The notes beneath the pieces are model-generated. The model was not told the origin of the DNA, made no database searches, and was given only the letters and a program-made list of their open reading frames with translations. A program made the position numbers and the translations under genes. A stretch of DNA of 64,000 nucleotides. Source: Niastella soli. GTDB lineage: Bacteria; Bacteroidota; Bacteroidia; Chitinophagales; Chitinophagaceae. The stretch covers positions 587,061 to 651,060 of the forward strand of contig NZ_JAGHKO010000001.1 in the NCBI RefSeq assembly GCF_017742245.1, read 5' to 3'. Each line of letters starts with the position of its first letter. The first letter of the stretch is position 1. Shown piece after piece: positions 17,883-26,349 of the stretch.

Positions 17883-18656
17883 TTAGGCCCCGAATATTTT
17901 TTTCGCATTTTCTGAAGTAATTGTTGCAACGGCCGAAACTGGCATTTCTTTTACCTCGGCAATCTTCTCCACCACATATTTCAGATAACTGCTTTCATTC
18001 CTTTTACCCCTGAAAGGCACCGGCGTCAGGTAGGGTGCATCGGTTTCCAGCACAATATTCTCAATTGAGACCGCTTTTACCACCTCCCGTAAATGGGTAT
18101 TTTTGTAGGTTACCACACCCCCTATTCCCAGATAAAAACCCAGGTCAATGATCTGTTGCGCCTCTTCCAAGGTACCGGTAAAGCAGTGAAAAATGCCCCG
18201 CAAATTACCTTTTTGGTGCTCCCCCACTATCCGGATACTATCGGCCATCGAATCCCTGGAATGGATCACGATAGGCAACTGATAGTGTAATGCCCACTCT
18301 ATTTGCTGGTGAAAAGCCTCGTGCTGAGCGTCAACAAATGTTTTATCCCAGTAATAATCCAGCCCTATTTCCCCCACAGCCTTAAAAGCCCGCTTACCCA
18401 GCCATTCGCTTATCAGGGCCAGTTCCTGTTTGTAATCTTCTTTTACGGAACAGGGGTGCAGCCCCATCATGGCAAAACATTTACCGGGAAAATCCGCCTC
18501 CAGCTGTATCATAGCATCATGGGTCTCGCTATCTATGCCCGGTAGGTAAAACCGTTGAACGCCCTCATTTTCAGCCCGCTCTATAACCGCTTTTATATCC
18601 TGGGCAAATTCATTTCCGTATAAATGCGTGTGAGTGTCAATTAATTGAAGATTCAT
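17883..18656 (-). CDS. TatD-family metal-dependent hydrolase
   Basis: This 257-residue TIM-barrel hydrolase of the TatD/YcfH family (3'-5' DNase-type activity, also reported as D-aminoacyl-tRNA deacylase in some members) has metal ligands His9 and His11 (DTHTH), Glu96 ([11 protein letters not shown]), His132 (VIHSRD), His157 (HCFTG) and Asp206 (ETDAPYL). All key residues are present and the length is typical. It is cytoplasmic. The gene lies directly upstream of tRNA-Ser on the same strand with no terminator between, so some read-through is possible. Confidence 0.93.
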   Translation of the reverse strand: MNLQLIDTHTHLYGNEFAQDIKAVIERAENEGVQRFYLPGIDSETHDAMIQLEADFPGKCFAMMGLHPCSVKEDYKQELALISEWLGKRAFKAVGEIGLDYYWDKTFVDAQHEAFHQQIEWALHYQLPIVIHSRDSMADSIRIVGEHQKGNLRGIFHCFTGTLEEAQQIIDLGFYLGIGGVVTYKNTHLREVVKAVSIENIVLETDAPYLTPVPFRGKRNESSYLKYVVEKIAEVKEMPVSAVATITSENAKKIFGA

Positions 18657-18741
18657 ATCGGCCGCAAAATTCCAAAAAAAATGTAGGATTCTCTTAAACT
18701 ATTTACTTACCCCTTCGTCATAAGCCGCAATGGTTTATCAT

Positions 18742-19623
18742 ATGAAAACTATCATGACCTACCTTTTAATTACGGGCCTTCTTTTATCGGCCTGTAAAAA
18801 GCAGAACGATGAATCTGGTACCGCCACCGGCAAAGAAGAATTTGCCCTGGCTGCTTCCCAATCAGATGCTACTGCTGAAGAGATCTTCGATGATGTTTTT
18901 AATAATGTAATGGGCGTAAGCCCTGAAGTTGGAATTGGTGGTACGGGTGTATTTGGCAGAATGAATGTAAGCTCGGGCAGAATGGATGGGGTAGATTCCA
19001 CCACCTGTTATACATTGGCAGCCAAACAATTAAATAGTGCCACCCGTTTTCCGTTGCAAATAACCATCGACTTTGGCAGCGGCTGTACCGCCCGCGATGG
19101 CAGAGTCCGCAAGGGCAAGATCTCCGTTATTTATACTGGCAACCTGTTTATTTCCGGCAATTCCGCCACCACCACTTTTGAGAATTATTATCTGGACAAC
19201 ATAAGGGTTGATGGTACACATAAGCTTACTAACGTCGGCTCGCCCGATAAAATAAGTTATACTATACAGGTTATCAATGCCAAATTAAGCCAGTCGGCTG
19301 GCAATTACATTCAATGGAACAGTGAAAAAACGATAACCCAGGTAGAAGGCGGTGCCACCCCACTCATAGCACTTGATGATGCATACAATATAACCGGTCA
19401 GGCCGGCGGATCGGTTCAGTTAAATGGGAAGTATTTTCAATGGTCGACCGCCATTGCCACCCCCCTCATGAAAAGATTCTCCTGCCGGTGGATTTCCAAA
19501 GGAACCCTCAGTTTGAAAAAAGGGAATGACCAAGTGGCAGTACTGGACTATGGTTCCGGGACCTGTGACAATACCGTTGTTTTCACGGTAAATGGCTCGA
19601 TCCACGAAATAACTTTGCATTAA
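18742..19623 (+). CDS. Lipoprotein of unknown function
   Basis: This 293-residue protein has a lipoprotein signal peptide ending in the lipobox LLSAC (Cys near residue 17), followed by a short polar linker. The body is beta-rich with many Gly, Thr and Ser, several sets of F-G-S-G-C/YGSGTC-like segments and a few Cys that could pair in the periplasm. I do not recognise a named family. It is probably anchored in the outer membrane and acts outside the cytoplasm. The second Met (18742) is preferred to 18730 because it starts a normal signal peptide (MKTIMTYLLITG). Confidence 0.75.
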   Translation: MKTIMTYLLITGLLLSACKKQNDESGTATGKEEFALAASQSDATAEEIFDDVFNNVMGVSPEVGIGGTGVFGRMNVSSGRMDGVDSTTCYTLAAKQLNSATRFPLQITIDFGSGCTARDGRVRKGKISVIYTGNLFISGNSATTTFENYYLDNIRVDGTHKLTNVGSPDKISYTIQVINAKLSQSAGNYIQWNSEKTITQVEGGATPLIALDDAYNITGQAGGSVQLNGKYFQWSTAIATPLMKRFSCRWISKGTLSLKKGNDQVAVLDYGSGTCDNTVVFTVNGSIHEITLH

Positions 19624-19675
19624 TCAAAAAAGTCTTTACCTTTAATTCAGTTTTCATAGGGTACGGATTAAAAAC

Positions 19676-19710
19676 GGGCCAGGGTGTCTACCCAGGCCCA
19701 ACTTTTTTTT
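19676..19710 (+). terminator. Terminator of the lipoprotein gene
   Basis: GGGCCAGGGT and ACCCAGGCCC pair with one mismatch around GTCT, followed by eight T. Confidence 0.8.
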
Positions 19711-19763
19711 AGGACATACTGTCGCAAAGTCCTGCTTTTCCCACTAAAAATCCGGGTGTTTTT

Positions 19764-20405
19764 TTACAGTCCTATAGCTTCAAAACGGTATCCCTGTTCA
19801 CTAAAATATTGCAGCGTTTTTGGTAATGCTTCTTTTAAACGGGGGAACGCTTTCTCACTGTCGTGAAAAACGATTATTGAACCGGGTTGGGCTTGCTTTA
19901 TAACGTTTAAGGAGCATGCATCTCCCGTTAAGGCAACATCAAAGTCGGCGCTGAGAACGTCCCACATTATTATACTAAAATTATTATTCATTGGAGAGTT
20001 ACGGATACCCGTTAATAGCTTTACCTGAAATCGGGTGATCCTTCCGTATGGTGGGCGAAATAAATTGGAGTCAATATATTTTCCTGCAGTCAGAATATTT
20101 TGGAGGTACTGTTCATCAGTCACCTTCCAACCATTCAAATGATTATTGGTATGGTTACCTGTACGATGCCCTTCATCCAACACCCGGCGATAAATTTCAG
20201 GGTGTGCGGCAACGTTCTTTCCAATACAAAAGAAAGTGCCTTTGGCATTGTACTGCTTTAGCTGATCAAGCACAAATGGAGTTACTACCGGATGCGGGCC
20301 ATCGTCAAATGTGAGGTATAAAACTTTCTCTTTGACGGGAATGTCCCAAACACAACTCGGATAAAGCTTCTTAAGCCACCAGGGTGTTTTTACAAAATAC
20401 AACAT
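19764..20405 (-). CDS. Polysaccharide deacetylase (NodB-type)
   Basis: This 213-residue carbohydrate esterase family 4 enzyme removes N-acetyl groups from chitin-, peptidoglycan- or exopolysaccharide-like chains. Motifs are complete: TFDDGPH at 32-38 (catalytic Asp and metal Asp), HTNNH with metal His85 and His89, RPPYG at 117-121, a WDVLSADF segment and a C-terminal VFHDS His. No clear signal peptide is present, only a weakly hydrophobic start, so localisation is uncertain. A -7 box lies at 20426-20433. The target polymer is unknown. Confidence 0.9.
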   Translation of the reverse strand: MLYFVKTPWWLKKLYPSCVWDIPVKEKVLYLTFDDGPHPVVTPFVLDQLKQYNAKGTFFCIGKNVAAHPEIYRRVLDEGHRTGNHTNNHLNGWKVTDEQYLQNILTAGKYIDSNLFRPPYGRITRFQVKLLTGIRNSPMNNNFSIIMWDVLSADFDVALTGDACSLNVIKQAQPGSIIVFHDSEKAFPRLKEALPKTLQYFSEQGYRFEAIGL

Positions 20406-20425
20406 ACTAATCCTGTCCTCTGCAG

Positions 20426-20433
20426 CAAAAATA
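20426..20433 (-). promoter_or_regulatory. -7 element before the deacetylase gene
   Basis: TATTTTTG on the minus strand, about 20 nt before the start codon. No clear -33 box. It lies close to the 3' end of the upstream gene, so the two genes may be transcribed separately. Confidence 0.45.
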
Positions 20434-20440
20434 ATTGAAA

Positions 20441-21376
20441 TTACTGTGCGTAACCGGTAATGTGTACCACTTTCTCCTTGTACTTATACAACTTGCCATT
20501 TTTTTTAAGATATTCTGCCTGCGAGGTTTCATTGGCAAGTATAGGGTTAAGGTATTCCTTTACTTTATCATCTTTTACTACCGGTGTACCACCAAACGTG
20601 ATCGCTTCTTCAATATAACCATGCAATAGTGGTTGCAGTTCACCATAAAATAAATTATTACCCGCGTAAATATCACAACCGATCACCTTATCGCCACTTA
20701 TACACACAAAGCCGGTTATTGAACTATCGCTGTTTTTAAATTTCTCATTAAAGTAACGTAAATAGGCATCCTGTTCAGGCGTGTATTTTTTATCGTGCCG
20801 GCGAGCCAGATAAGCAAGCGAGGGCGATTTAGTGCTGCTGCGCTCTAACTGGGAAAATATTTCCTTCCACACCAATACCTGATTATTTGTTTGTCCCAGC
20901 ACCTTTCGCAAGGCCGGGTCAGCATAGTTGTTATACTGAAACTTTTTTTCCTTGTCGCTCCACCTGCCTTCTTCCACACACATTACTGATATGTATTGAT
21001 CTTTGGGGGAAGGAGGGAGCACTGTATCCTTGGCCACCATCCTGTCCTGCCGGCCACCAAGAATAATTTCTCCGGAACTTATATAAATGGGTTTCGGGCC
21101 ATTATTATTGATCCGTAACCAGTGCACATTTTCCGTTGCAGCGGTACCGCGTTCTGTCACAATAGCCGTTCCATTGGCAATAGCCTGGCTTAAAGAGACC
21201 ACATCTGGTGCCATCCGGCCCAGCCCGCCAAAACCTTTTGGCCTGATGGGAATGATCTTTAAATTTTTGTACGTCCAGGCGCTGTCATAATCCACATACA
21301 GGCTCTGGTACGTTAACTGGGCAGGCACTATTTTATATATGAACAAAAAACACAGGAAGATCAACTTTTTTAGCAT
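20441..21376 (-). CDS. Secreted ARPP-1-like protein
   Basis: This 311-residue exported protein has a signal peptide (MLKKLIFLCFLFIYKIVPAQ) and a body with segments such as ISSGEIILGGRQDRMVAKD and FVCISGDKVIGCDIY. These resemble the ARPP-1 domain, a family named for its association with other domains and without a proven activity. The assignment is from memory of the pattern and moderately sure. The frame runs on into repeat sequence, so the start is either ATG at 21391 or 21376. The latter is preferred because a -7-like TATCTTTA sits at 21381-21388, just upstream. The upstream region is a large repeat module. Confidence 0.72.
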   Translation of the reverse strand: MLKKLIFLCFLFIYKIVPAQLTYQSLYVDYDSAWTYKNLKIIPIRPKGFGGLGRMAPDVVSLSQAIANGTAIVTERGTAATENVHWLRINNNGPKPIYISSGEIILGGRQDRMVAKDTVLPPSPKDQYISVMCVEEGRWSDKEKKFQYNNYADPALRKVLGQTNNQVLVWKEIFSQLERSSTKSPSLAYLARRHDKKYTPEQDAYLRYFNEKFKNSDSSITGFVCISGDKVIGCDIYAGNNLFYGELQPLLHGYIEEAITFGGTPVVKDDKVKEYLNPILANETSQAEYLKKNGKLYKYKEKVVHITGYAQ

Positions 21377-21391
21377 TCGATAAAGATACAT

Positions 21392-21822
21392 GGAAGAAAG
21401 GCAGTAGGCAATAGTGAATGGGCAATGGCAATACAGGTCGGCAATCCACAGTCGGCAGTGGTTTGCGAAATTCGGGCCTCGCTTAATCGTGAAATCTCGA
21501 CAAGCCGGGAAACGTGAATGGGAAAAACCCAATGCGGCAATCGGCAGACGATCCGCCAGCTGGCGGATGAATCGGCAATCCGTCTCGACTCAGCCGAGAG
21601 CCCTCTATCAACCTTTTCAACGCTGTCACCCTATCAACCTGCAAGTAACCTGGTCAACTGGTCAACTTACCACCCCTTCAACTGCTCAATCTTTCAACAT
21701 CAAACCTCCCGCCTCCTACGTCTTCCCCTTATCAACCTTATCAACCCTATCAACACTATCAACTTCCTCGTCCGCCCGTCAACTGGTTAACTGGTCAGCT
21801 GATTAACTTATCTTTGCGCCCT
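21392..21822 (+). repeat. Composite intergenic repeat module 1 (7-mer, 9-mer and 8-mer arrays)
   Basis: This 431-bp gap holds no gene. It contains four 7-mers at 21399-21426 (AGGCAGT, AGGCAAT, AGTGAAT, GGGCAAT), an element at 21449-21477 that recurs inverted at 40110-40139, an 18-bp perfect palindrome ATCCGCCAGCTGGCGGAT at 21551-21568, two 8-mers at 21654-21669, four 9-mers of YTATCAACN type at 21729-21764, and four 8-mers at 21779-21810 (TCAACTGG, TTAACTGG, TCAGCTGA, TTAACTTA). The last 8-mer overlaps the gltX -7 box. Confidence 0.75.
21809..21816 (+). promoter_or_regulatory. -7 element of gltX
   Basis: TATCTTTG ends 6 nt before the gltX ATG, so the transcript would have almost no leader. 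No good -33 box is seen. Confidence 0.55.
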
Positions 21823-23358
21823 ATGGCAAAAAAAGTAAGGGTACGATTCGCGCCCAGTCCAACAGGAGGCCTTCATTTAGGCGGGGTAAGAACGGTTCTA
21901 TACAATTATCTGTTTGCCCGCCAGCATGGGGGCGATTTTGTATTGCGTATTGAAGATACCGACCAAAGCCGCTATGTGCCGGGCGCCGAAGATTATATTT
22001 ATGAGTGCTTAAAATGGTGTGGACTACAGCCTGATGAAAGCCCACAGGTGGGTGGCCCCTTTGCGCCGTATCGCCAAAGCGAACGCAAAAGCCTGTACAG
22101 ACAATATGCTGAATTTTTAGTGCAGGAAGGAAAAGCCTATTACGCATTTGACCGGCCTGAAGAACTGGAGTCAATGCGCGAACGGTTTAAAACAGCCGAA
22201 AATCCTTCGCCTCAATATGATCACAAGGTGCGGCAGGAGATGCGAAACTCCTGTGCGCTTACTTTTGAAGAAACCGATCGGCTGCTGGCCGATGGCGTTC
22301 CTCATGTGATCCGCATTCGCATGCCGGAAAATGAAACAGTGACCTTCACCGATATGATCAGGGGTGAAGTAAGTTTTCATACCGGACTGGTCGATGATAA
22401 AGTATTATTAAAAGCCGATGGTATGCCTACCTATCACCTGGCCGTGGTAGTAGATGATTACCTCATGAAAATAACCCATGCCTTCAGAGGGGAAGAATGG
22501 TTACCCAGCGCACCCGTACACATTTTATTATGGAAGTACCTGGGCTGGGAAGCAGCAATGCCGCAATGGGCGCACCTGCCATTGATCTTAAAACCCGATG
22601 GCAATGGTAAATTAAGCAAACGCGATGGCGACAGACTGGGCTTCCCGGTATTTGCCATGAACTGGACAACAAAAAAGGAAGATGGCTCTACTGAATTAAC
22701 AAAGGGCTTTCGTGAATTGGGCTTTTTACCAGAGGCATTTATCAATATGCTGGCCATGTTGGGCTGGAACGATGGTACTGATCAGGAACTGTTCACGCTG
22801 GATGAACTGGTTCAAAAATTTGCTATCGATCGTGTTCATAAGGGTGGCGCCAAGTTCGATTTTGAAAAAGCAAAATGGTTCAACCATGAATGGATCAAGA
22901 AGACAGATGCCGGCAGCCTGAAAGGAGACGTAAAACGTATTTTTGACGAAAATGGCATTTCCGTTGCTGATGATGCGCAATTGGAAAAAGTGATAACTCT
23001 GGTAAAAGAGCGTTGCACCTTGCTTTCTGATTTTGTTGAGCAGGCACGTTTCTTTTTCCAAACGCCGCAAAAGTGGGATGTAGATGCAATAAAACCCAAA
23101 TGGAACGAAGCCAAACAGACGTTCTTTGGGGATGTTATTAATTATTTGCAGCAACAAACCAACTGGAATGCTGCCGATCTGGAGCATGGATTTAAAGAAC
23201 TGGCAACCGCCAAACAAATAAAGGCCGGTGAAGTATTATTGCCATTGCGTATAATGCTGGTAGGTGGTAAGTTCGGGCCAGGCGTTTTTGATATTGCAAC
23301 TATTATTGGGAAGGAAGAAACTATTGTTAGAATAAAGAAAGTGCTGGAATTATTATAG
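21823..23358 (+). CDS. gltX: Glutamate--tRNA ligase
   Basis: This class I aminoacyl-tRNA synthetase charges tRNA-Glu (and tRNA-Gln in bacteria that use the transamidation route). The 511-residue protein has the HIGH-type motif PSPTGGLHLG at 11-20, an N-terminal Rossmann fold with RIEDTDQSRYVPG, the KMSKS-type motif KLSKRDGD near 263-270 and an alpha-helical anticodon-binding C-terminal half. The start is ATG at 21823; an earlier in-frame TTG falls in the -7 promoter box. The stop codon forms the base of a hairpin shared with the convergent B12 gene. Confidence 0.95.
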   Translation: MAKKVRVRFAPSPTGGLHLGGVRTVLYNYLFARQHGGDFVLRIEDTDQSRYVPGAEDYIYECLKWCGLQPDESPQVGGPFAPYRQSERKSLYRQYAEFLVQEGKAYYAFDRPEELESMRERFKTAENPSPQYDHKVRQEMRNSCALTFEETDRLLADGVPHVIRIRMPENETVTFTDMIRGEVSFHTGLVDDKVLLKADGMPTYHLAVVVDDYLMKITHAFRGEEWLPSAPVHILLWKYLGWEAAMPQWAHLPLILKPDGNGKLSKRDGDRLGFPVFAMNWTTKKEDGSTELTKGFRELGFLPEAFINMLAMLGWNDGTDQELFTLDELVQKFAIDRVHKGGAKFDFEKAKWFNHEWIKKTDAGSLKGDVKRIFDENGISVADDAQLEKVITLVKERCTLLSDFVEQARFFFQTPQKWDVDAIKPKWNEAKQTFFGDVINYLQQQTNWNAADLEHGFKELATAKQIKAGEVLLPLRIMLVGGKFGPGVFDIATIIGKEETIVRIKKVLELL

Positions 23359-23419
23359 GCTTAACTTGAGGTTTGCAGCTTGACGTTATACAAGCTGCAA
23401 ACCCAAAGTCTAAAGCCTA
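23356..23419. terminator. Symmetric hairpin between convergent gltX and B12-binding gene
   Basis: A perfect 13-bp stem GGTTTGCAGCTTG/CAAGCTGCAAACC (23370-23382 with 23391-23403) lies inside an outer pair TAGGCTT/AAGCCTA (23356-23362 with 23413-23419). The outer arms contain the TAG stop codons of both converging genes. It has no long T run, so it may be a bidirectional terminator or an mRNA 3'-end protector. Confidence 0.65.
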
Positions 23420-23836
23420 GAAGCTCCTATTCTTAGCAACCCATTCACTTATATAGCCAGCTATCTCCGTAGTTGGCGTCCCGGGTGCAAATAACTTCCC
23501 CACCCCCATGGCATTTAATTCACGCATATCTTCTTCAGGAATAATTCCACCGCCGGTAAGCAGCACGTCATCCATTCCTTTTTCTTTCATCAATGCTATT
23601 ACTTTGGGAAAAACGGTCATATGTGCCCCTGATAGAATACTAATACCAATAGCATCCACGTCTTCCTGTAATGCGGCATTTACCACCATTTCAGGCGTTT
23701 GCCTAAGGCCGGTATAGATCACTTCCATCCCTGCATCGCGTAAGGCCGTGGCTATTACTTTGGCACCCCGGTCGTGCCCGTCCAGTCCCACCTTGGCTAC
23801 CAACACCCGTAATGGGCGATTAACATTTTGAGTCAT
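23417..23836 (-). CDS. Stand-alone cobalamin-binding subunit of an acyl-CoA mutase
   Basis: This 139-residue protein is a single B12-binding domain with the D-x-H-x-x-G motif as DGHDRG at 19-24 (His21 would be the lower cobalt ligand), then a Rossmann-like fold with SILSGAH and a TGGG segment. It matches the C-terminal domain of methylmalonyl-CoA mutase or the small subunit of isobutyryl-/hydroxyisobutyryl-CoA-type mutases. A large catalytic subunit is absent from the window, so its partner is elsewhere. The frame extends to 23896, but a -7 box at 23857-23864 supports ATG 23836. Confidence 0.88.
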   Translation of the reverse strand: MTQNVNRPLRVLVAKVGLDGHDRGAKVIATALRDAGMEVIYTGLRQTPEMVVNAALQEDVDAIGISILSGAHMTVFPKVIALMKEKGMDDVLLTGGGIIPEEDMRELNAMGVGKLFAPGTPTTEIAGYISEWVAKNRSF

Positions 23837-23856
23837 GCAAGCAACATTTAAGTGGC

Positions 23857-23864
23857 CAAAAATA
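23857..23864 (-). promoter_or_regulatory. -7 element of the B12-binding gene
   Basis: TATTTTTG on the minus strand, 20 nt before the ATG. No clear -33 box. Confidence 0.5.
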
Positions 23865-23929
23865 CGGTTCTTTACCCAACCAACAGGGCCTGCCACCCAA
23901 ACGCTTCATTATTCAATAATTGCATTTCA

Positions 23930-24104
23930 GCTATCTTTTTACACATTACAACCAAAGTCGCTTTTCCCACACCGGTTTTGTTTGCATTTTTGAGCAGTCA
24001 AACAAACAATCCTTCGACTCCAATCAGGAAGTCTATAAGATATAAACATATTATTAGGACAGGTTCTTATCAGATGGCAGCCTTTTTCTAAAGGCTGCAT
24101 TTTT
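23930..24104 (+). ncRNA. Possible small RNA ended by a strong terminator
   Basis: A terminator pointing right (GCAGCCTTT/AAAGGCTGC, 24077-24085 with 24090-24098, then TTTTT) sits in the gap between two divergent genes, so no coding gene supplies its transcript. A -7-like TATCTTTT is near 23932 and a small stem TGTTTG/CAAACA at 23979-24004. The extent and existence of the RNA are inferred. Confidence 0.3.
24077..24104 (+). terminator. Orphan terminator in a divergent gap
   Basis: Perfect 9-bp stem with a TTCT loop and T run; no protein gene lies upstream on this strand. Confidence 0.75.
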
Positions 24105-24110
24105 CATTGG

Positions 24111-24134
24111 CCCGAAGCTTTAGCGAAGGCGGGC
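24111..24134. repeat. Partial copy of the CGCTAAAGCTTCGG dispersed repeat
   Basis: CCCGAAGCTTTAGCG is the reverse complement of CGCTAAAGCTTCGGG and shares 14 bp with the elements at 54416-54438 and 61353-61388. Confidence 0.6.
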
Positions 24135-24234
24135 AAGGCCTATGGCGATGTAATTGACGGAGCAGGCGCCGTAGCCGCTTACCTCAACATCATCAATTTC
24201 AAATCATCTATTTAGTTTAGATTTACAACACGAT

Positions 24235-24248
24235 CGTACACCTGTACG
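24235..24248. promoter_or_regulatory. Small inverted repeat before the crotonase gene
   Basis: CGTACA and TGTACG flank CC, 35 nt before the start codon. The position suits an operator, for example for a fatty-acid-type regulator, but nothing else supports this. Confidence 0.3.
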
Positions 24249-24282
24249 GTATTGATTGTATTTGTAACAAAAAAACTGCAAC

Positions 24283-25059
24283 ATGTATTCTGCAATTACT
24301 ACATCGATTGAAAATGCCATCCTGCTCATTACCATCAACCGGCCCGATAAAATGAATGCCCTTAACAAGACTGTGCTCGACGAATTAAATACCGCCATTG
24401 ATGAGGTATATAATAATCAGGCGATCAGATCTGCGATCATCACCGGGGCCGGAGCAAAAGCATTTGTGGCCGGTGCCGACATCAGCGAATTCCAGGGATT
24501 GAAACACAGTGAAGGAATGGACCTCGCACACAAGGGCCAGTATATTTTCAAAAAAATTGAAGACGCACCAAAACCCATTGTAGCAGCAGTAAATGGCTTT
24601 GCTCTTGGTGGTGGTTGTGAGCTGGCTATGGCCTGTCATTTCAGAATAGCATCGGACAATGCCCGTTTTGGCCAGCCTGAAGTGAACCTGGGTTTAATTC
24701 CCGGTTATGGGGGTACGCAACGGTTAACCCAATTGATCGGTAAAGGAAGAGCCATTGAATTTCTGATCACCGGCAATATGATCGATGCAACTATGGCCCT
24801 TCAATATGGACTGGTAAATTATGTAGTGCCGCAAGAAGAGCTGCTGAATAAAACAAAAGCGATATTAGAACTGGTGAACACCAAGGCGCCATTGGCTGTA
24901 GGCCGCTGTATAAAAGCCGCCAATGCCGTTTTTGATCATACCCGGGATGGTTTTACAGAAGAAGTAAAACTCTTTGGCGAATGCTTTGCCACGCATGATA
25001 TGGTGGAAGGCACTACCGCATTTCTGGAAAAAAGGAAGCCTGTTTTTCAAGGTAAATAA
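24283..25059 (+). CDS. Enoyl-CoA hydratase/isomerase (crotonase) family
   Basis: This 258-residue cytoplasmic crotonase adds water across the double bond of enoyl-CoA in beta-oxidation or related CoA pathways. The oxyanion-hole segments AFVAGADISEF (60-70) and NGFALGGGCELA (104-115) are present, and both catalytic Glu positions, Glu113 and Glu133 (QPEVNLGLIPGYGGTQRL), are kept, so hydratase activity is likely. It lies near the B12-binding mutase subunit but is divergent from it. Chain-length preference is not visible. Confidence 0.92.
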   Translation: MYSAITTSIENAILLITINRPDKMNALNKTVLDELNTAIDEVYNNQAIRSAIITGAGAKAFVAGADISEFQGLKHSEGMDLAHKGQYIFKKIEDAPKPIVAAVNGFALGGGCELAMACHFRIASDNARFGQPEVNLGLIPGYGGTQRLTQLIGKGRAIEFLITGNMIDATMALQYGLVNYVVPQEELLNKTKAILELVNTKAPLAVGRCIKAANAVFDHTRDGFTEEVKLFGECFATHDMVEGTTAFLEKRKPVFQGK

Positions 25060-25069
25060 CCAGGTATTA

Positions 25070-25123
25070 GTTTCAGGTTATAGGTGGCATGGGGTGTATT
25101 CCCGGTAACTTGTAACCTGAAAC
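25070..25123. terminator. Inverted repeat after the crotonase gene
   Basis: GTTTCAGGTTA (25070-25080) is the perfect reverse complement of TAACCTGAAAC (25113-25123). It starts 10 nt after the stop codon. There is no clear T run, so its terminator role is uncertain. Confidence 0.5.
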
Positions 25124-25195
25124 CTTTAACTCGCATTTTTCCGCAATCGTTTGTTCATTTATTTTCCATTCACATTAAATATCTTCAGCCTGCAT

Positions 25196-26209
25196 ATGGA
25201 AAAAAAACTACCCACCATAAAAGAAATTGCCCGCCGGCTGAATATTTCCGCATCCACGGTTTCCCGTGCTTTGCACGATCATCCCAGTATAGGCCTGCGA
25301 ACAAAAATGGCGGTAAAAAAACTGGCGGCTGAACTAAACTATGAACCCAACCAAACAGCCATCTTCTTCAAACAGCGAAAAACGTTCACCATCGGACTGG
25401 TACTGCCCAACCTGCGGGAAGAATTTTTTTCAGCTGCCATCAATGGCATTGAAGATGTAGCGCTGGACCATAAATATATTGTGCTCATTGGCCAAAGTCA
25501 CAACGACCTGGCCCGCGAACAAAAACTGGTGGAAACAATGAAAAACCACCGCGTAGATGGCATCATTGCCTCCATTTCCAGCAGTACCACCCATATTGAG
25601 CATTTTGAGCAAATGAAGAATTACGACATCCCCGTGGTGTTCTTTGACCGCGTGCCCGATGCCAAAGACATTCATTCTGTAAGCTGCAACCTGTACGACA
25701 GCTCCGTGGAAGCGGTGGAGTGGCTTTTCAATAACGGGCATAAACGTATTGCCTATTTGCAGGGACCGGCTACCCTGAATATGAAGAACGAGCGGCTCGA
25801 TGGCTATGTAGAAGCGCATAAAAAGCACAAATTGCCCGTCGATGAATCGCTGATCGTAAGTACCGATCTGTCGGTTGAGGGCACCAGAAAGGCTATAGAC
25901 GCTTTATTACTGCTTAAGAAAAGGCCTACCGCCATTCTTTCATTTAACGATTATGTTACCCTCGACGCTATCCAATACGCCCGGCAGAAAAAACTGGTCA
26001 TCAATAAAGACCTCTGCTTCGTCAGCTACGCCAATGTGCCGGTTACACAGTATGTAGAATATCCCCCGCTGGCCTCTGTTGAACAGTTTCCCTACGACCA
26101 AGGGGTAAGCGCCACCGAATTGTTATTTCGCCTTATAGACAAAAAGCTGGCCGGTCAGGAATCTCCGTATGAGAATATTGTGCTGAAGAGTGAGTTGATA
26201 ATCCGGTAA
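25196..26209 (+). CDS. LacI-family transcriptional regulator
   Basis: This 337-residue repressor-type protein has an N-terminal LacI helix-turn-helix (TIKEIARRLNISASTVSRAL, about 7-26), a hinge region and a periplasmic-binding-protein-like sensor domain (about 60-337) for a small ligand, usually a sugar. ATG 25196 is chosen because it directly precedes the HTH; the longer frame has no support. No carbohydrate genes are adjacent, so the target and inducer are unknown. Two hairpins follow the gene. Confidence 0.92.
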   Translation: MEKKLPTIKEIARRLNISASTVSRALHDHPSIGLRTKMAVKKLAAELNYEPNQTAIFFKQRKTFTIGLVLPNLREEFFSAAINGIEDVALDHKYIVLIGQSHNDLAREQKLVETMKNHRVDGIIASISSSTTHIEHFEQMKNYDIPVVFFDRVPDAKDIHSVSCNLYDSSVEAVEWLFNNGHKRIAYLQGPATLNMKNERLDGYVEAHKKHKLPVDESLIVSTDLSVEGTRKAIDALLLLKKRPTAILSFNDYVTLDAIQYARQKKLVINKDLCFVSYANVPVTQYVEYPPLASVEQFPYDQGVSATELLFRLIDKKLAGQESPYENIVLKSELIIR

Positions 26210-26222
26210 AGCAAAAGGCTAT

Positions 26223-26313
26223 AAAAGGGGGGGCGCTCTTTCAGGAGCGGCTCCCCTTCTATATTAAAAGGCATTAAGGTGAGCCTCCCTGGAGAGGGAG
26301 ACCCACCTTTTAT
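26223..26313 (+). terminator. Tandem hairpins after the LacI-family gene
   Basis: First hairpin: GC-rich arms around GCGCTC/GAGCG (26223-26258). Second: AAGGTGAGCCTCCCT with AGGGAGACCCACCTT (26276-26290 with 26295-26309), followed by TTTTAT. Confidence 0.65.
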
Positions 26314-26326
26314 AATAGAAACCGTG

Positions 26327-26334
26327 TATTTTTG
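26327..26334 (+). promoter_or_regulatory. -7 element of fumC
   Basis: TATTTTTG, 15 nt before the ATG; it runs into a TTTGCGCAAA palindrome (26331-26340). Confidence 0.55.
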
Positions 26335-26349
26335 CGCAAATTTTACTTT

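Noticed and set aside
17427-17920. Long frames on both strands over the tRNA-Ser and repeats.
   Set aside because: They run through a tRNA and palindromic repeats and match no family.
21392-21532. An extended N-terminus for the ARPP-1-like protein and a 130-codon plus-strand frame over the repeats.
   Set aside because: Both translate degenerate repeat units; no signal peptide or domain appears in the extra part.
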